A stretch of 64,000 nt of DNA, taken from NCBI GenBank assembly GCA_007694915.1, contig REEV01000051.1, forward strand, positions 1 through 64,000, given 5' to 3'. This DNA is from Cyanobium sp. PLM2.Bin73. Its GTDB lineage: Bacteria > Cyanobacteriota > Cyanobacteriia > PCC-6307 > Cyanobiaceae. Under the pieces are notes generated by a model that saw only the letters and a program-made list of their open reading frames with translations, was not told where the DNA came from and did not search any database. Every line of letters starts with the position of its first letter. Position 1 is the stretch's first letter. Shown here one piece after another: positions 1 to 7,352 of the stretch. Made by a program: the position numbers and the translations under genes.

Positions 1-204
1 GCTCAGCAGCGGCACCCGGCCGATGTCACGCAGGTAGCTGCGCACCAGGTCGCCACCGCCGGGCTGGTTGGCCTCAGCCTGGGCCACGCGGGGACCGCTG
101 GCGGCCGCGCGGGAGCCAGCGGAGACGGTGGCAGCAGAGACGGTGGCAGCAGAGACGGTGGCAGGTGCCAGGGCGGCGGGGGCGGCGGCGGCGCGAGGAG
201 CCAT
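1..204 (-). CDS. RNA polymerase sigma factor, group 2 type (5' part only)
   Basis: Reading the minus strand from the ATG at 202-204 gives 68 codons that stay open to the window edge, so the gene is cut off. The first ~50 residues are Ala/Pro/Ser-rich with a tandemly repeated ATVSA motif. The last ~18 residues read DLVRSYLRDIGRVPLLS, the signature start of region 1.2 in cyanobacterial primary-like sigma-70 factors. Such group 2 sigmas direct core polymerase to stress or nutrient promoters. Only the N-terminus is visible, so its regions 2 and 4 cannot be checked and it cannot be assigned to a particular sigma (SigB/C/D/E). A perfect inverted repeat lies 13 nt upstream of the start codon. The overlapping ORF in another frame (3-227) is a Pro-rich shadow. 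Confidence 0.75.
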   Translation of the reverse strand, partial: MAPRAAAAPAALAPATVSAATVSAATVSAGSRAAASGPRVAQAEANQPGGGDLVRSYLRDIGRVPLLS

Positions 205-216
205 GGCGTTCGTGAG

Positions 217-240
217 TTACGAAACATAGTTGTTTCGTAA
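217..240. promoter_or_regulatory. 9-bp perfect inverted repeat upstream of the sigma factor gene
   Basis: The arms TTACGAAAC (217-225) and GTTTCGTAA (232-240) are perfect reverse complements separated by six bases (ATAGTT). The site is AT-rich in a GC-rich background. It lies between the divergent sigma factor gene (start 204) and the pseudouridine synthase gene (start 316). The symmetry and position fit a dimeric-repressor operator; I do not recognise the cognate regulator. It could also form a hairpin in an RNA leader. Confidence 0.5.
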
Positions 241-315
241 ACCTATCACCCCTGGCCGGGCCTGGCCCCTGCCAGCGCCCAGCAGCCCCCCGCTCCCCCT
301 GGCGAGGATGGGGGG

Positions 316-1041
316 ATGCCAGCCGAACGGCTCCAGAAGCTGATCGCCGCCGCCGGGCTCTGCTCCCGCCGCAGCGCCGAAACCCTGCTCAGCCAGGGCC
401 GCGTGGCCGTGAACGGCCGCAGCGCCGGTCTCGGCGATCGGGCCGATCCAGCCAGCGACACGATCACGGTGGATGGCCGGCCCCTGCGTCCGCCGCCCCC
501 ACCCCTGCTGCTGCTGTTGCACAAACCCGCCGGGGTGCTGTGCAGCTGCCATGACCCCCGGGGCCGCACCACCGTGCTCGACCTGCTGCCCCCGGAGCTG
601 CGCCGGGGGCGGGGGCTGCATCCGGTGGGCCGCCTCGACGGCGACAGCCGCGGCGCCCTGCTGCTCACCAACCAGGGCGATCTCACCTTGCGCCTCACCC
701 ACCCGCGCTACGGCCACCGCAAGACCTACCGGGTGTGGGTGCGGGGAGCGCCCTCAGCCGGCATCCTGGAGCGCTGGGCGGCCGGGGTGCCCCTCGAGGA
801 GGGGCCCAGCCAGCCGGTGCTGGTGCGGCGCCGGCAGCAGCTGGGTGATCGCTGCCAGCTGGAGCTGGTGATGGGCGAGGGCCGCAACCGCCAGATCCGC
901 CGCACCGCCGAGCGGCTCGGCCATCCGGTGCTGGATCTGCAGCGACTGGCGATCGGACCGGTGCAGCTGGGGACCCTGGCGGAGGGCCAGTGGCGCCACC
1001 TCGATCGCCGAGAATGGCGGGCCCTGGACTGCGATCCCTGA
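316..1041 (+). CDS. RsuA/RluB-family pseudouridine synthase
   Basis: This 241-residue protein isomerises specific uridines to pseudouridine in ribosomal RNA. It has an N-terminal S4 RNA-binding domain (about residues 3-60) and a catalytic domain. The catalytic domain begins at the HKPAGVLCS segment and contains the family signature GRLDGDSRGALLLTN, whose Asp is the catalytic residue. The later segment GEGRNRQIRR is the usual C-terminal family motif. The length fits RsuA/RluB/RluE enzymes; which rRNA position is modified cannot be told from sequence alone. The next gene begins inside its last codons, so the two are probably cotranscribed. Confidence 0.9.
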   Translation: MPAERLQKLIAAAGLCSRRSAETLLSQGRVAVNGRSAGLGDRADPASDTITVDGRPLRPPPPPLLLLLHKPAGVLCSCHDPRGRTTVLDLLPPELRRGRGLHPVGRLDGDSRGALLLTNQGDLTLRLTHPRYGHRKTYRVWVRGAPSAGILERWAAGVPLEEGPSQPVLVRRRQQLGDRCQLELVMGEGRNRQIRRTAERLGHPVLDLQRLAIGPVQLGTLAEGQWRHLDRREWRALDCDP

Positions 1042-1754
1042 TCCGCTTTCCCGCCACCCTGCACCACGGTCTTAACCGGCTCGGGCTCGGCCGGCTGGGG
1101 CTCGGCCAGCTCTGGCGGGGGCGCTCGCAGACTGCCGGGGGCGCCTCGCCAGCGGCTCTGCCGGTGGATCCGCTGTTGGCCGCCGGCGAGCTGTTGCGCC
1201 AGCAGCGTCAGCGGCGCCAGCTCAGCCTGCGCCAGCTGGCCGACGAAACCCGCATCAGCACCGCTGTGCTGGAGGCCATGGAGCGCGGCTGGCGCGACCG
1301 GCTGCCGGAGCCCGCCTACCTGCGCACGATGCTGCCGCTGATCGAGCGGCACCTCGAGCTGGAGCCCGGCAGCCTGAAGGGGGTGCTGCCCCAAGGCATG
1401 GCCACCGGCCAGCGGGGTCGCTCCGGCGGAGGTCTGCTGCGGCGCTTCACCCCCGGCTCGATCGATGTGTTCACCACCTGGCAGGGCACCGTGCTCTACG
1501 GGCTGCTCACCCTGGGGCTGATCTACGGGCTCAACCTGCAGCAGCAGCGCCTGGCAGCGGCCGGTCTGCTGGCGGTGACGCCAATCCCGCCGCGGCCCGC
1601 CAGCGGCGTCGATCCCCGCAAGGAGGCTGCCCCAGCCGGCGCCGGGGCCAGCGCCCACCAGGCGCTGCTGGACACCTATCCAGAGCTGCGACCTCTGAAG
1701 CGCGCCGCCGAGGGTCAGGCGCTGCGGCTGTGGCGGGAAGCCAGTTCGCCGTAA
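1014..1754 (+). CDS. RodZ-like helix-turn-helix membrane protein
   Basis: About 246 residues from the ATG at 1014, which overlaps the end of the upstream gene by 28 nt; a second ATG at 990 is possible. Residues ~50-120 form a RodZ/HTH_25-type domain (LLRQQRQRRQLSLRQLADET, then ETRISTAVLEAMERG and an LPEPAYLR segment typical of the family). A single hydrophobic segment follows (about TVLYGLLTLGLIYGL), then an Ala/Pro-rich tail. RodZ proteins link MreB to the membrane in cell-shape control. This one lacks a recognisable RodZ periplasmic beta domain, so the function is only inferred. Its 3' end overlaps the converging malQ by 40 nt. Confidence 0.7.
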   Translation: MAGPGLRSLIRFPATLHHGLNRLGLGRLGLGQLWRGRSQTAGGASPAALPVDPLLAAGELLRQQRQRRQLSLRQLADETRISTAVLEAMERGWRDRLPEPAYLRTMLPLIERHLELEPGSLKGVLPQGMATGQRGRSGGGLLRRFTPGSIDVFTTWQGTVLYGLLTLGLIYGLNLQQQRLAAAGLLAVTPIPPRPASGVDPRKEAAPAGAGASAHQALLDTYPELRPLKRAAEGQALRLWREASSP

Positions 1755-3262
1755 CCCTTGAGCGGCCCATCCAGCTGCTCGATCGGCCGCTCCAGCCGCC
1801 AGGTCCAGTTCGCCCCCAGGGTGCCCGGGGTGTTGAAACGCGCCTCATCACCCAGTTCCAGCAGGTCCTGCAGGGGCACCACCACCAGCTCCGCCGGTGT
1901 GCGCAGCGCCAGCTCCAGCAGCTGCCAGCCCGGCGCGGTCACGGCGGCACCCAGCACGGTCTGCACCCGCCCACGCAGCTCGTCATCCAGTCCCCGCCAC
2001 CAGCCCACGGCCGTGGCGTTGTCGTGGGTACCGGTGTACACCACCCAGCCGGAACCATGGATGTTGGCGGGCAGGTAGGGGTTGTCCGGGTTGCCGTCGA
2101 AGGCGAACTGAAGGATCTTCATGCCCGGCAGGCGGTGGCGGTCCCGCAACGCCTCCACCGCCGGCGTGATCACCCCCAGGTCTTCGGCCACCAGCGGCAA
2201 CCGCCCCCCCACCAGGCCGCCCCGCAGAGCCAGCCGCAGCCACAGAGCGGACAGCAGCAGATGGCCTGGGGACGAGCGCCAGCGGCCGTCCTGGGCGGTG
2301 GCGGCCCCCCCGGGCACGCTCCAGTAGGCCTCCAGAGCCCGGAAGTGGTCAAGGCGCAGCAGGTCGAACAGCTCCAGCTGGCGCTGCAGGCGCCCCAGCC
2401 ACCAGCTGAATCCCGTAAGCAGGTGGCGCCGCCAGCGGTACACCGGTGTGCCCCAGAGCTGACCGGTGGCCGAGAAATAGTCGGGCGGCACCCCGCTCTG
2501 CTCCTCGAGGCCGCCGCCCTGGGCCAGGGAGAACAGGCCTGGACGGCTCCAGACATCTGCGCTGTCGTGGGCCACGTAGAAGGGCAGATCGCCGAACAGG
2601 CTCACGCCCTCCCGGGCGGCATGGCGGCGCAGGGCCTGCCACTCCTGCTGGGCCAGCCACTGCAGCAGGGTTTCGGCCAGCAGCTCCTTGCGGTGCCCGC
2701 GGTCAAACCGCCGCAGGGCGCCGGGCTGGCGCCGGGCCAGGGGCTCGGGCCACTGCCACCAGGGCCGGCCCTGCTGCTGGCGCCGCAGCACCATGAAGCG
2801 GCAGTGGTCGGGGAGCCAGAAGCGCTCCCGGCGGCACCAGCGGCGCAGGGCCCGCTGGCGCTGGCGCGACTGGTTGGGCCAGTGCTGGGCCAGGGCCCGG
2901 CCGAGGGCCTGGGCACGGCGGTCCTGCCGGGCCGGATCGAGGCGCTCGGCCGGGCCCTCACCCGGATCGGCCCCGTCCAAATCCGCGGCCGCGGCCCCAT
3001 CCGCAGCGGTGGCCGGGTCCAGGAAGCCCTGCTCCAGCAGCCGCTCCCGGTCCAGCAGCCAGGGGTTGAGGGCCGAACCGCTGGGAGAGCTGTAGGGCGA
3101 CCCGGTGCCGTCAGGCGGCGCCAGCGGCAGCAGCTGCCACACGCCGATGCCGTGGCGACCCAGCAGGGAGAGCCAGTCATGGGCGTGGCGGCCGAAGCTG
3201 CCGCAGCCCCCGGGCCCGGGCAGGGCCGTGGGATGCAGCAGCACGCCGGCGCGGCCGCTCAC
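1715..3262 (-). CDS. malQ: 4-alpha-glucanotransferase (amylomaltase)
   Basis: GH77 disproportionating enzyme that transfers maltodextrin segments during glycogen breakdown. From the GTG at 3260-3262 the protein has 515 residues, the usual MalQ length, and starts with the family N-terminus GVLLHPTALPGPGGCGSFG. Conserved landmarks include GDLPFYVAHDSADVW, the nucleophile region LRLDHFRALEAYW, VAEDLGVITP (acid/base Glu-Asp) and GTHDNATAVGWW. The chosen GTG overlaps the TGA of bciB by 4 nt (GTGA), so translation is probably coupled. The longer ORF reaching 3454 runs into bciB and has no MalQ similarity there. Confidence 0.93.
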   Translation of the reverse strand: MSGRAGVLLHPTALPGPGGCGSFGRHAHDWLSLLGRHGIGVWQLLPLAPPDGTGSPYSSPSGSALNPWLLDRERLLEQGFLDPATAADGAAAADLDGADPGEGPAERLDPARQDRRAQALGRALAQHWPNQSRQRQRALRRWCRRERFWLPDHCRFMVLRRQQQGRPWWQWPEPLARRQPGALRRFDRGHRKELLAETLLQWLAQQEWQALRRHAAREGVSLFGDLPFYVAHDSADVWSRPGLFSLAQGGGLEEQSGVPPDYFSATGQLWGTPVYRWRRHLLTGFSWWLGRLQRQLELFDLLRLDHFRALEAYWSVPGGAATAQDGRWRSSPGHLLLSALWLRLALRGGLVGGRLPLVAEDLGVITPAVEALRDRHRLPGMKILQFAFDGNPDNPYLPANIHGSGWVVYTGTHDNATAVGWWRGLDDELRGRVQTVLGAAVTAPGWQLLELALRTPAELVVVPLQDLLELGDEARFNTPGTLGANWTWRLERPIEQLDGPLKGYGELASRHSRSA

Positions 3263-4449
3263 GCTTCCGGCAGCCGGTAGCGGCTCACGATCTTCTTGGC
3301 GAAGGCGGGGATGTGGGCCTCGGCCTTCTCGGGATGGTGGCGCCGCACCCAGAGGGCGTTGCGGGTGAAGTGGGAATCGATCGAAAAGCGGCCGTACTCC
3401 AGGCCCCTGGGTCCGAAGCGCTCCACCACCAGGCCGATCAGCCGGGCCAGCCACAGCGGCAGCTTCAGGGCCCTGTCATAGGCCTCGATGCCCTGCTGCA
3501 CCGCCGCCCGGCGGTCGCCGCTGGAGGTCACCGGCACCGTCTCCAGTTCGGGCTCCACCAGATCCAGCAGCTGCTGGCCCTTGCCGTTGCGCACGGTGAT
3601 CCACTGCTGGCCGAAGGTGGCCCCCATGTAACCCACCACCAGGTCGGCTCCGGCGTTGGTGTAGTCGAAGCAGCTCAGGCAGCTGGGGGCGAACACATCC
3701 TTGAGCTTGGGGGTATCGAGCCCGAAGAAGGGCACCGTCTCGGTGCGGCCGTCGCTGTGGCGGAAATGCACGCGGAAGTCCTGCATGAACTCGTAGTGCA
3801 CCACTGTCTCCGGCGAGCTCACCGTGCTCTCCAGGAAGGTCTGCAGACCCTGGCGGCTGACGTTGTCGACGCAGGGCAGCCCCAGCACGTAGAGCTCATC
3901 CAGCGGCAGGGTGGGCTGCACGGCGCGCAGCGCCTGGATCTGGCAGCCCACCCCGATCGCCAGCAGCCGGCGGATGCCGCTGCCGGGCAACTGCTCCAGC
4001 ACCTCCAGATTGGGCGAGAGCGTGGGCTTGTTCACCCGGGCGCTGAGCACCTCCTCGGGGGTGCGGGCCAGGCGCGGCACGGGGGTGAAGCGGTCGCTCT
4101 CGCTCTGGCCGACGCACAGCACCGCATCCACCAGGCCTGTTTCCAGGGCGCGCACGCCGATGCGGGTCACGATCCCGGTCCACTGGGCCCCGTCAATGGG
4201 CTGGCGCAGCCGTGCCATCAGCATGCGCTGGTGGACGCCGAAGTAGAGCTCATCCTCGTTGTCGAGATCGCGGCTGCGGCCGTGGGCCTCGCTCTCCATC
4301 GCCTCGAAGCGCTGGGTGAGGAAGGCGCAGCTGCGCTTCACGTAAGCCACCCAGCGGCTGTCGCAGAGACCGCACTGGCTGCAGAGGTCCTTGGCGGGAT
4401 ACACGCTGCCCTTGGCCAGGGGTCTGGCCTTCTCGTGAGGAGCCGGCAC
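3259..4449 (-). CDS. bciB: 3,8-divinyl (proto)chlorophyllide 8-vinyl reductase, ferredoxin-dependent (BciB type)
   Basis: Reduces the C8 vinyl group of divinyl (proto)chlorophyllide, a late step of chlorophyll a synthesis. It belongs to the F420-hydrogenase beta-subunit (FrhB) family that includes Synechocystis Slr1923. From a GTG at 4449 it has 396 residues. An iron-sulfur cysteine cluster is seen near the N-terminus (LCSQCGLC, then CAF) and a second at PSCLSCFDYTNAG, followed by the family segment GADLVVGYMG. The frame stays open to a TTG at 4536, but that extra part is repeat-derived and Pro-rich, so I prefer the GTG. malQ follows with a 4-nt overlap. Plants use a related fold for 7-hydroxymethyl-chlorophyll reductase, the main alternative assignment. 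Confidence 0.85.
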   Translation of the reverse strand: MPAPHEKARPLAKGSVYPAKDLCSQCGLCDSRWVAYVKRSCAFLTQRFEAMESEAHGRSRDLDNEDELYFGVHQRMLMARLRQPIDGAQWTGIVTRIGVRALETGLVDAVLCVGQSESDRFTPVPRLARTPEEVLSARVNKPTLSPNLEVLEQLPGSGIRRLLAIGVGCQIQALRAVQPTLPLDELYVLGLPCVDNVSRQGLQTFLESTVSSPETVVHYEFMQDFRVHFRHSDGRTETVPFFGLDTPKLKDVFAPSCLSCFDYTNAGADLVVGYMGATFGQQWITVRNGKGQQLLDLVEPELETVPVTSSGDRRAAVQQGIEAYDRALKLPLWLARLIGLVVERFGPRGLEYGRFSIDSHFTRNALWVRRHHPEKAEAHIPAFAKKIVSRYRLPEA

Positions 4450-4506
4450 GGGAGGGCGGGTTGCTGCGGCACAACCTATCGGCTGCCCTGGACGGCGGGG
4501 GGCCTG

Positions 4507-4532
4507 GCAGAGGGCTGGGGCAGAGGGCTGGG
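4507..4532. repeat. exact 13-bp tandem duplication upstream of bciB
   Basis: Two adjacent identical copies of GCAGAGGGCTGGG lie at 4507-4519 and 4520-4532, followed by a further GCA. They are in the divergent bciB/LCP intergenic region, just before a second repeat array. Confidence 0.9.
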
Positions 4533-4568
4533 GCAAAGTGGTGCGCCGCAGCAGCCGCTGTTCGCCCC

Positions 4569-4637
4569 CAGCTGTTCCCCCCAGCTGTCCGACCCCAGCT
4601 GTTCAACCTCAGCTGTTCAACCTCAGCTGTCCGCCCT
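4569..4637. repeat. five tandem ~14-bp repeats containing the palindrome CAGCTG
   Basis: CAGCTGT occurs at 4569, 4582, 4596, 4610 and 4624, i.e. with spacings of 13, 14, 14 and 14 bp. The two middle units (4596-4609 and 4610-4623) are identical: CAGCTGTTCAACCT. The last unit ends one base before the ATG of the LCP-family gene, so the array occupies its leader and ribosome-binding region. No conventional Shine-Dalgarno is visible there. The function is unknown; it may be a protein-binding array or a replication-slippage product. Confidence 0.9.
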
Positions 4638-4638
4638 G

Positions 4639-5685
4639 ATGCCGCCCCGCATTGCCGCCATCTGGAATCGCCGGCGAACACCAGGCAAGGCTCGGTTACA
4701 GCCGCGTCTGCGGCGGCCATGGCCATGGGGGCTGCTGCTGCGCCGCGGCCTGCTCGCCGCTGTGGGGGTGGTGGCGGGGGCAACCGTGCTGGGGGTGGTG
4801 TGGCCCGAACCGGAGCGCAGGGGCGTCGGCAGAGACCCCGAGACCGTCTCCGAACTGGCCAATGTGCCCAACCGGGCCGTCACGGTGCTGGTGATCGGCC
4901 TCGATTCCGACCAGCTCAATGCCACCAGCAACAAGGCGGCACCCGCGGGTCCTGCCAATGCCGATGCCCTGCTGCTGGTGCGTGTCAACCCCGACGGCCC
5001 CGTGCAGGTGCTGCCGCTGCCCACCACCCTGGCCGTGCAGCTGCCGGGCGAGAGCAGCCCCCAGTCGCTGGGGAGTCTGTACGCCAGCGGGGGAGAGGCG
5101 CTCACGGCCGACGCCGTGCGTGATCTGGCGGGCCTGCCGGCCGGACGACCCGATCGCTACGTGGTGCTCAGCCGTGGCGCCCTGCGGGCCCTGGTGGAAG
5201 GCCTGGGTTCGGTGGAGGTCAACCCCCGGCAGACCATGCGCTACAGCGACAAGACCCAGGATCTGGAGATCGACCTGCAGGCCGGCGTCCAGCGCCTCAG
5301 CCCCGTGCAGATGGAGCATCTGGCCCGCTGGCGGGACGCCGGCAAACCCCTGGAGAGCCGTCTGATGAGCCACCAGCAGGTGGTGGAAAGCCTGCACCGG
5401 GAGCTGCGTCTGCAGGGCATGGCCGCCGACCTGCCCGCTCTGGTGCGCAAGCTGCGGGGACAGGTGAACACCAACCTCAGCCAGGGGGAAATCCTCAGCC
5501 TGCTGGCGGCGGGCCTCAGGCCCGACAGCAGCATGAGCTTCACCACCCTGCCCCTGGCGGCTCCCCGCCAGGGCGAGGCGGCCAAGGCCACCGGGCTGCG
5601 GGAACGGGCGGCCGAGCTGCCCGAACCGTTCTGGCCCGAAGCCAAGGCCCCAGACAGGGCCCAGGCCAGCGATCCGGCCCCCTGA
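4639..5685 (+). CDS. LytR-CpsA-Psr (LCP)-like membrane protein
   Basis: The 348-residue protein from the ATG at 4639 has a basic N-terminus and one transmembrane segment (~31-54). An extracytoplasmic domain with LCP landmarks follows: VLVIGLDS at ~84-91, NADALLLVRVNPDG at ~107-120 and a C-terminal Leu-rich region. LCP proteins attach polymers such as teichoic acids or capsular glycans to the cell wall. The motif that usually follows the DALLLVRV strand, a conserved Pro-Arg-Asp-Thr, reads Pro-Thr-Thr-Leu here. The enzyme may therefore be divergent or have lost catalytic activity. The frame remains open far upstream, but only as an antisense shadow of bciB. Confidence 0.7.
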   Translation: MPPRIAAIWNRRRTPGKARLQPRLRRPWPWGLLLRRGLLAAVGVVAGATVLGVVWPEPERRGVGRDPETVSELANVPNRAVTVLVIGLDSDQLNATSNKAAPAGPANADALLLVRVNPDGPVQVLPLPTTLAVQLPGESSPQSLGSLYASGGEALTADAVRDLAGLPAGRPDRYVVLSRGALRALVEGLGSVEVNPRQTMRYSDKTQDLEIDLQAGVQRLSPVQMEHLARWRDAGKPLESRLMSHQQVVESLHRELRLQGMAADLPALVRKLRGQVNTNLSQGEILSLLAAGLRPDSSMSFTTLPLAAPRQGEAAKATGLRERAAELPEPFWPEAKAPDRAQASDPAP

Positions 5686-5692
5686 CCAGGGC

Positions 5693-6250
5693 TCAGGACA
5701 GCTGCAACTGCTGCCAGCGCAGCGCCAGCGCGCGGCGCAGCAGCAGCGGATCGCCAGACTCCTCGGCAGCGTCCAGATCCAGCCCCCCCAGCCAGGGCAG
5801 GGAATCAGCGCGGCGGGACCCGGCCTGCCAGGAGCCACCCCACTGCACCAGACCGGCACAGGGCACCCGCCAGCGCTCCAGCAGTGCCGTGGCGGCGGCG
5901 GGCAGGCCGCTGTCGAGCTGTTTGGCACTGAACAGCAGCAAGGCCGGCTGGCGCCAGGCGCCCAGGCTCTCCGCCCAATGGCCGCCGCCAGCCAGCCCCT
6001 GGCCCGGATCGATGGGCAGGGTCACCAGCTGAGCGGGCGAGCCGCCAGCGGGCGCGGCCCGCTCGCTCAGAGCGGCCAGGGAGGCCTGGGGATCGGCGGG
6101 TGCCAGGGGCGGAGCCAACGCCAGGCCCAGCGCCTGCGCCAGAACGGGGGCGGTCTTGTGCAGGCGGCCCGCCACCTTCGCGGGCGTGCCGAAGGCCAGC
6201 AGCACCAGCACGGGGGGGAGCGGCGGCGCAGGGGGAGAGGAAAGCGTCAT
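5693..6250 (-). CDS. conserved-looking hypothetical protein, Ala/Leu-rich
   Basis: A 185-residue product from the ATG at 6250 (a further in-frame start at 6271 is possible). The N-terminus is PPAPPLPPVLVLLAFGTP; the body alternates hydrophobic strands and helices (LVTLPIDPGQG, PALLLFSAKQLDSG, LLERWRVPCAGLVQWGG). I recognise no domain and see no signal peptide or clear membrane segment. It is divergent from prs, the two starts being 68 nt apart, and converges with the LCP gene with a 7-nt gap. Confidence 0.6.
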   Translation of the reverse strand: MTLSSPPAPPLPPVLVLLAFGTPAKVAGRLHKTAPVLAQALGLALAPPLAPADPQASLAALSERAAPAGGSPAQLVTLPIDPGQGLAGGGHWAESLGAWRQPALLLFSAKQLDSGLPAAATALLERWRVPCAGLVQWGGSWQAGSRRADSLPWLGGLDLDAAEESGDPLLLRRALALRWQQLQLS

Positions 6251-6318
6251 GGATGTTTGCAAAGGCCGCACCGAAGCGCTTCTACCATCAGGATTCCGCT
6301 GACGCGCTCGCGCCTGCC

Positions 6319-7323
6319 GTGACCAGTTTCCTCACCGCCGACCGGCTGGCACAGGCAAACCAGGCGGCGTCAGGCCAGGACACCCGCAGGCTGCGGCTGT
6401 TCAGTGGCACCGCCAACCAGGAGCTGGCCCGCGAGATCGGCGCCTACCTGGGCGTGCCGGATGGGCCGCGGGTGATCAAGCGCTTCGCCGACGGCGAGAC
6501 CTACATCCAGATCCAGGAGTCGATCCGCGGCTGCGACGTGTTCCTGGTGCAGCCCACCTGCGTGCCGGTGAACGACCACCTGATGGAGCTGCTGATCATG
6601 GTGGACGCCTGCAAGCGGGCCTCGGCCCGCCAGGTGACCGCCGTGATCCCCTACTACGGCTACGCCCGGGCCGACCGCAAGACCGCTGGCCGCGAATCGA
6701 TCGCCGCCAAGCTGGTCGCCAACCTGCTCACCATGAGCGGCGTTGATCGGGTGCTGGCCATGGACCTGCACTCGTCCCAGATCCAGGGCTACTTCGACAT
6801 CCCCTGCGACCACATCTACGGCTCACCGGTGCTCGTCGACTACCTCAAGACCCGGGACCTGGGCGAGATGGTGGTGGTGTCTCCGGACGTGGGCGGCGTG
6901 GCCCGGGCCCGGGCCTTCGCCAAGCAGATGAACGACGCCCCCCTGGCGATCATCGACAAGCGCCGTGCAGCTCACAATGTGGCCGAGAGCCTCACGGTGA
7001 TCGGCGATGTGGCCGGCAAGACGGCCGTGCTGATCGATGACATGATCGACACCGGCGGCACCATCTGCCAGGGCGCCCGGCTGCTGCGCCGCAGTGGTGC
7101 GGCACGGGTGCTCTGCTGCGCCACCCATGCCGTGTTCTCCCCCCCGGCGGCGGAGCGCCTCTCCGAGACCGGACTGTTCGAGGAGGTGGTGGTGACCAAC
7201 TCCATCCCCCTGGCCGCCGATCGGCGCTTCCCCCAGCTGCGGGTGCTGTCGGTGGCCAACATGCTCGGTGAGGCAATCTGGCGGATTCACGAGGAGAGCT
7301 CAGTGAGCTCGATGTTCCGCTGA
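6319..7323 (+). CDS. prs: ribose-phosphate pyrophosphokinase
   Basis: Makes PRPP from ribose 5-phosphate and ATP, feeding purine, pyrimidine, histidine and tryptophan synthesis. With the GTG at 6319 as start the protein has 334 residues and begins VTSFLTADRLAQ. Landmarks: RLRLFSGTANQELAREI, FADGETYIQIQESIRGCDVF, YYGYARADRKTAGRESI, and the PRPP-binding loop AVLIDDMIDTGGTIC. The C-terminus EAIWRIHEESSVSSMFR is typical of picocyanobacterial Prs. The open frame back to 6100 overlaps the divergent gene and is not family-like. Confidence 0.95.
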   Translation: MTSFLTADRLAQANQAASGQDTRRLRLFSGTANQELAREIGAYLGVPDGPRVIKRFADGETYIQIQESIRGCDVFLVQPTCVPVNDHLMELLIMVDACKRASARQVTAVIPYYGYARADRKTAGRESIAAKLVANLLTMSGVDRVLAMDLHSSQIQGYFDIPCDHIYGSPVLVDYLKTRDLGEMVVVSPDVGGVARARAFAKQMNDAPLAIIDKRRAAHNVAESLTVIGDVAGKTAVLIDDMIDTGGTICQGARLLRRSGAARVLCCATHAVFSPPAAERLSETGLFEEVVVTNSIPLAADRRFPQLRVLSVANMLGEAIWRIHEESSVSSMFR

Positions 7324-7352
7324 CCCTGCCCCTGATACTGTCGACGCCGCGG

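Noticed and set aside
3313-4638. N-terminal ~440 codons of the open frame leading into the LCP gene
   Set aside because: Antisense of bciB; the LCP protein starts at 4639 just before its membrane segment.
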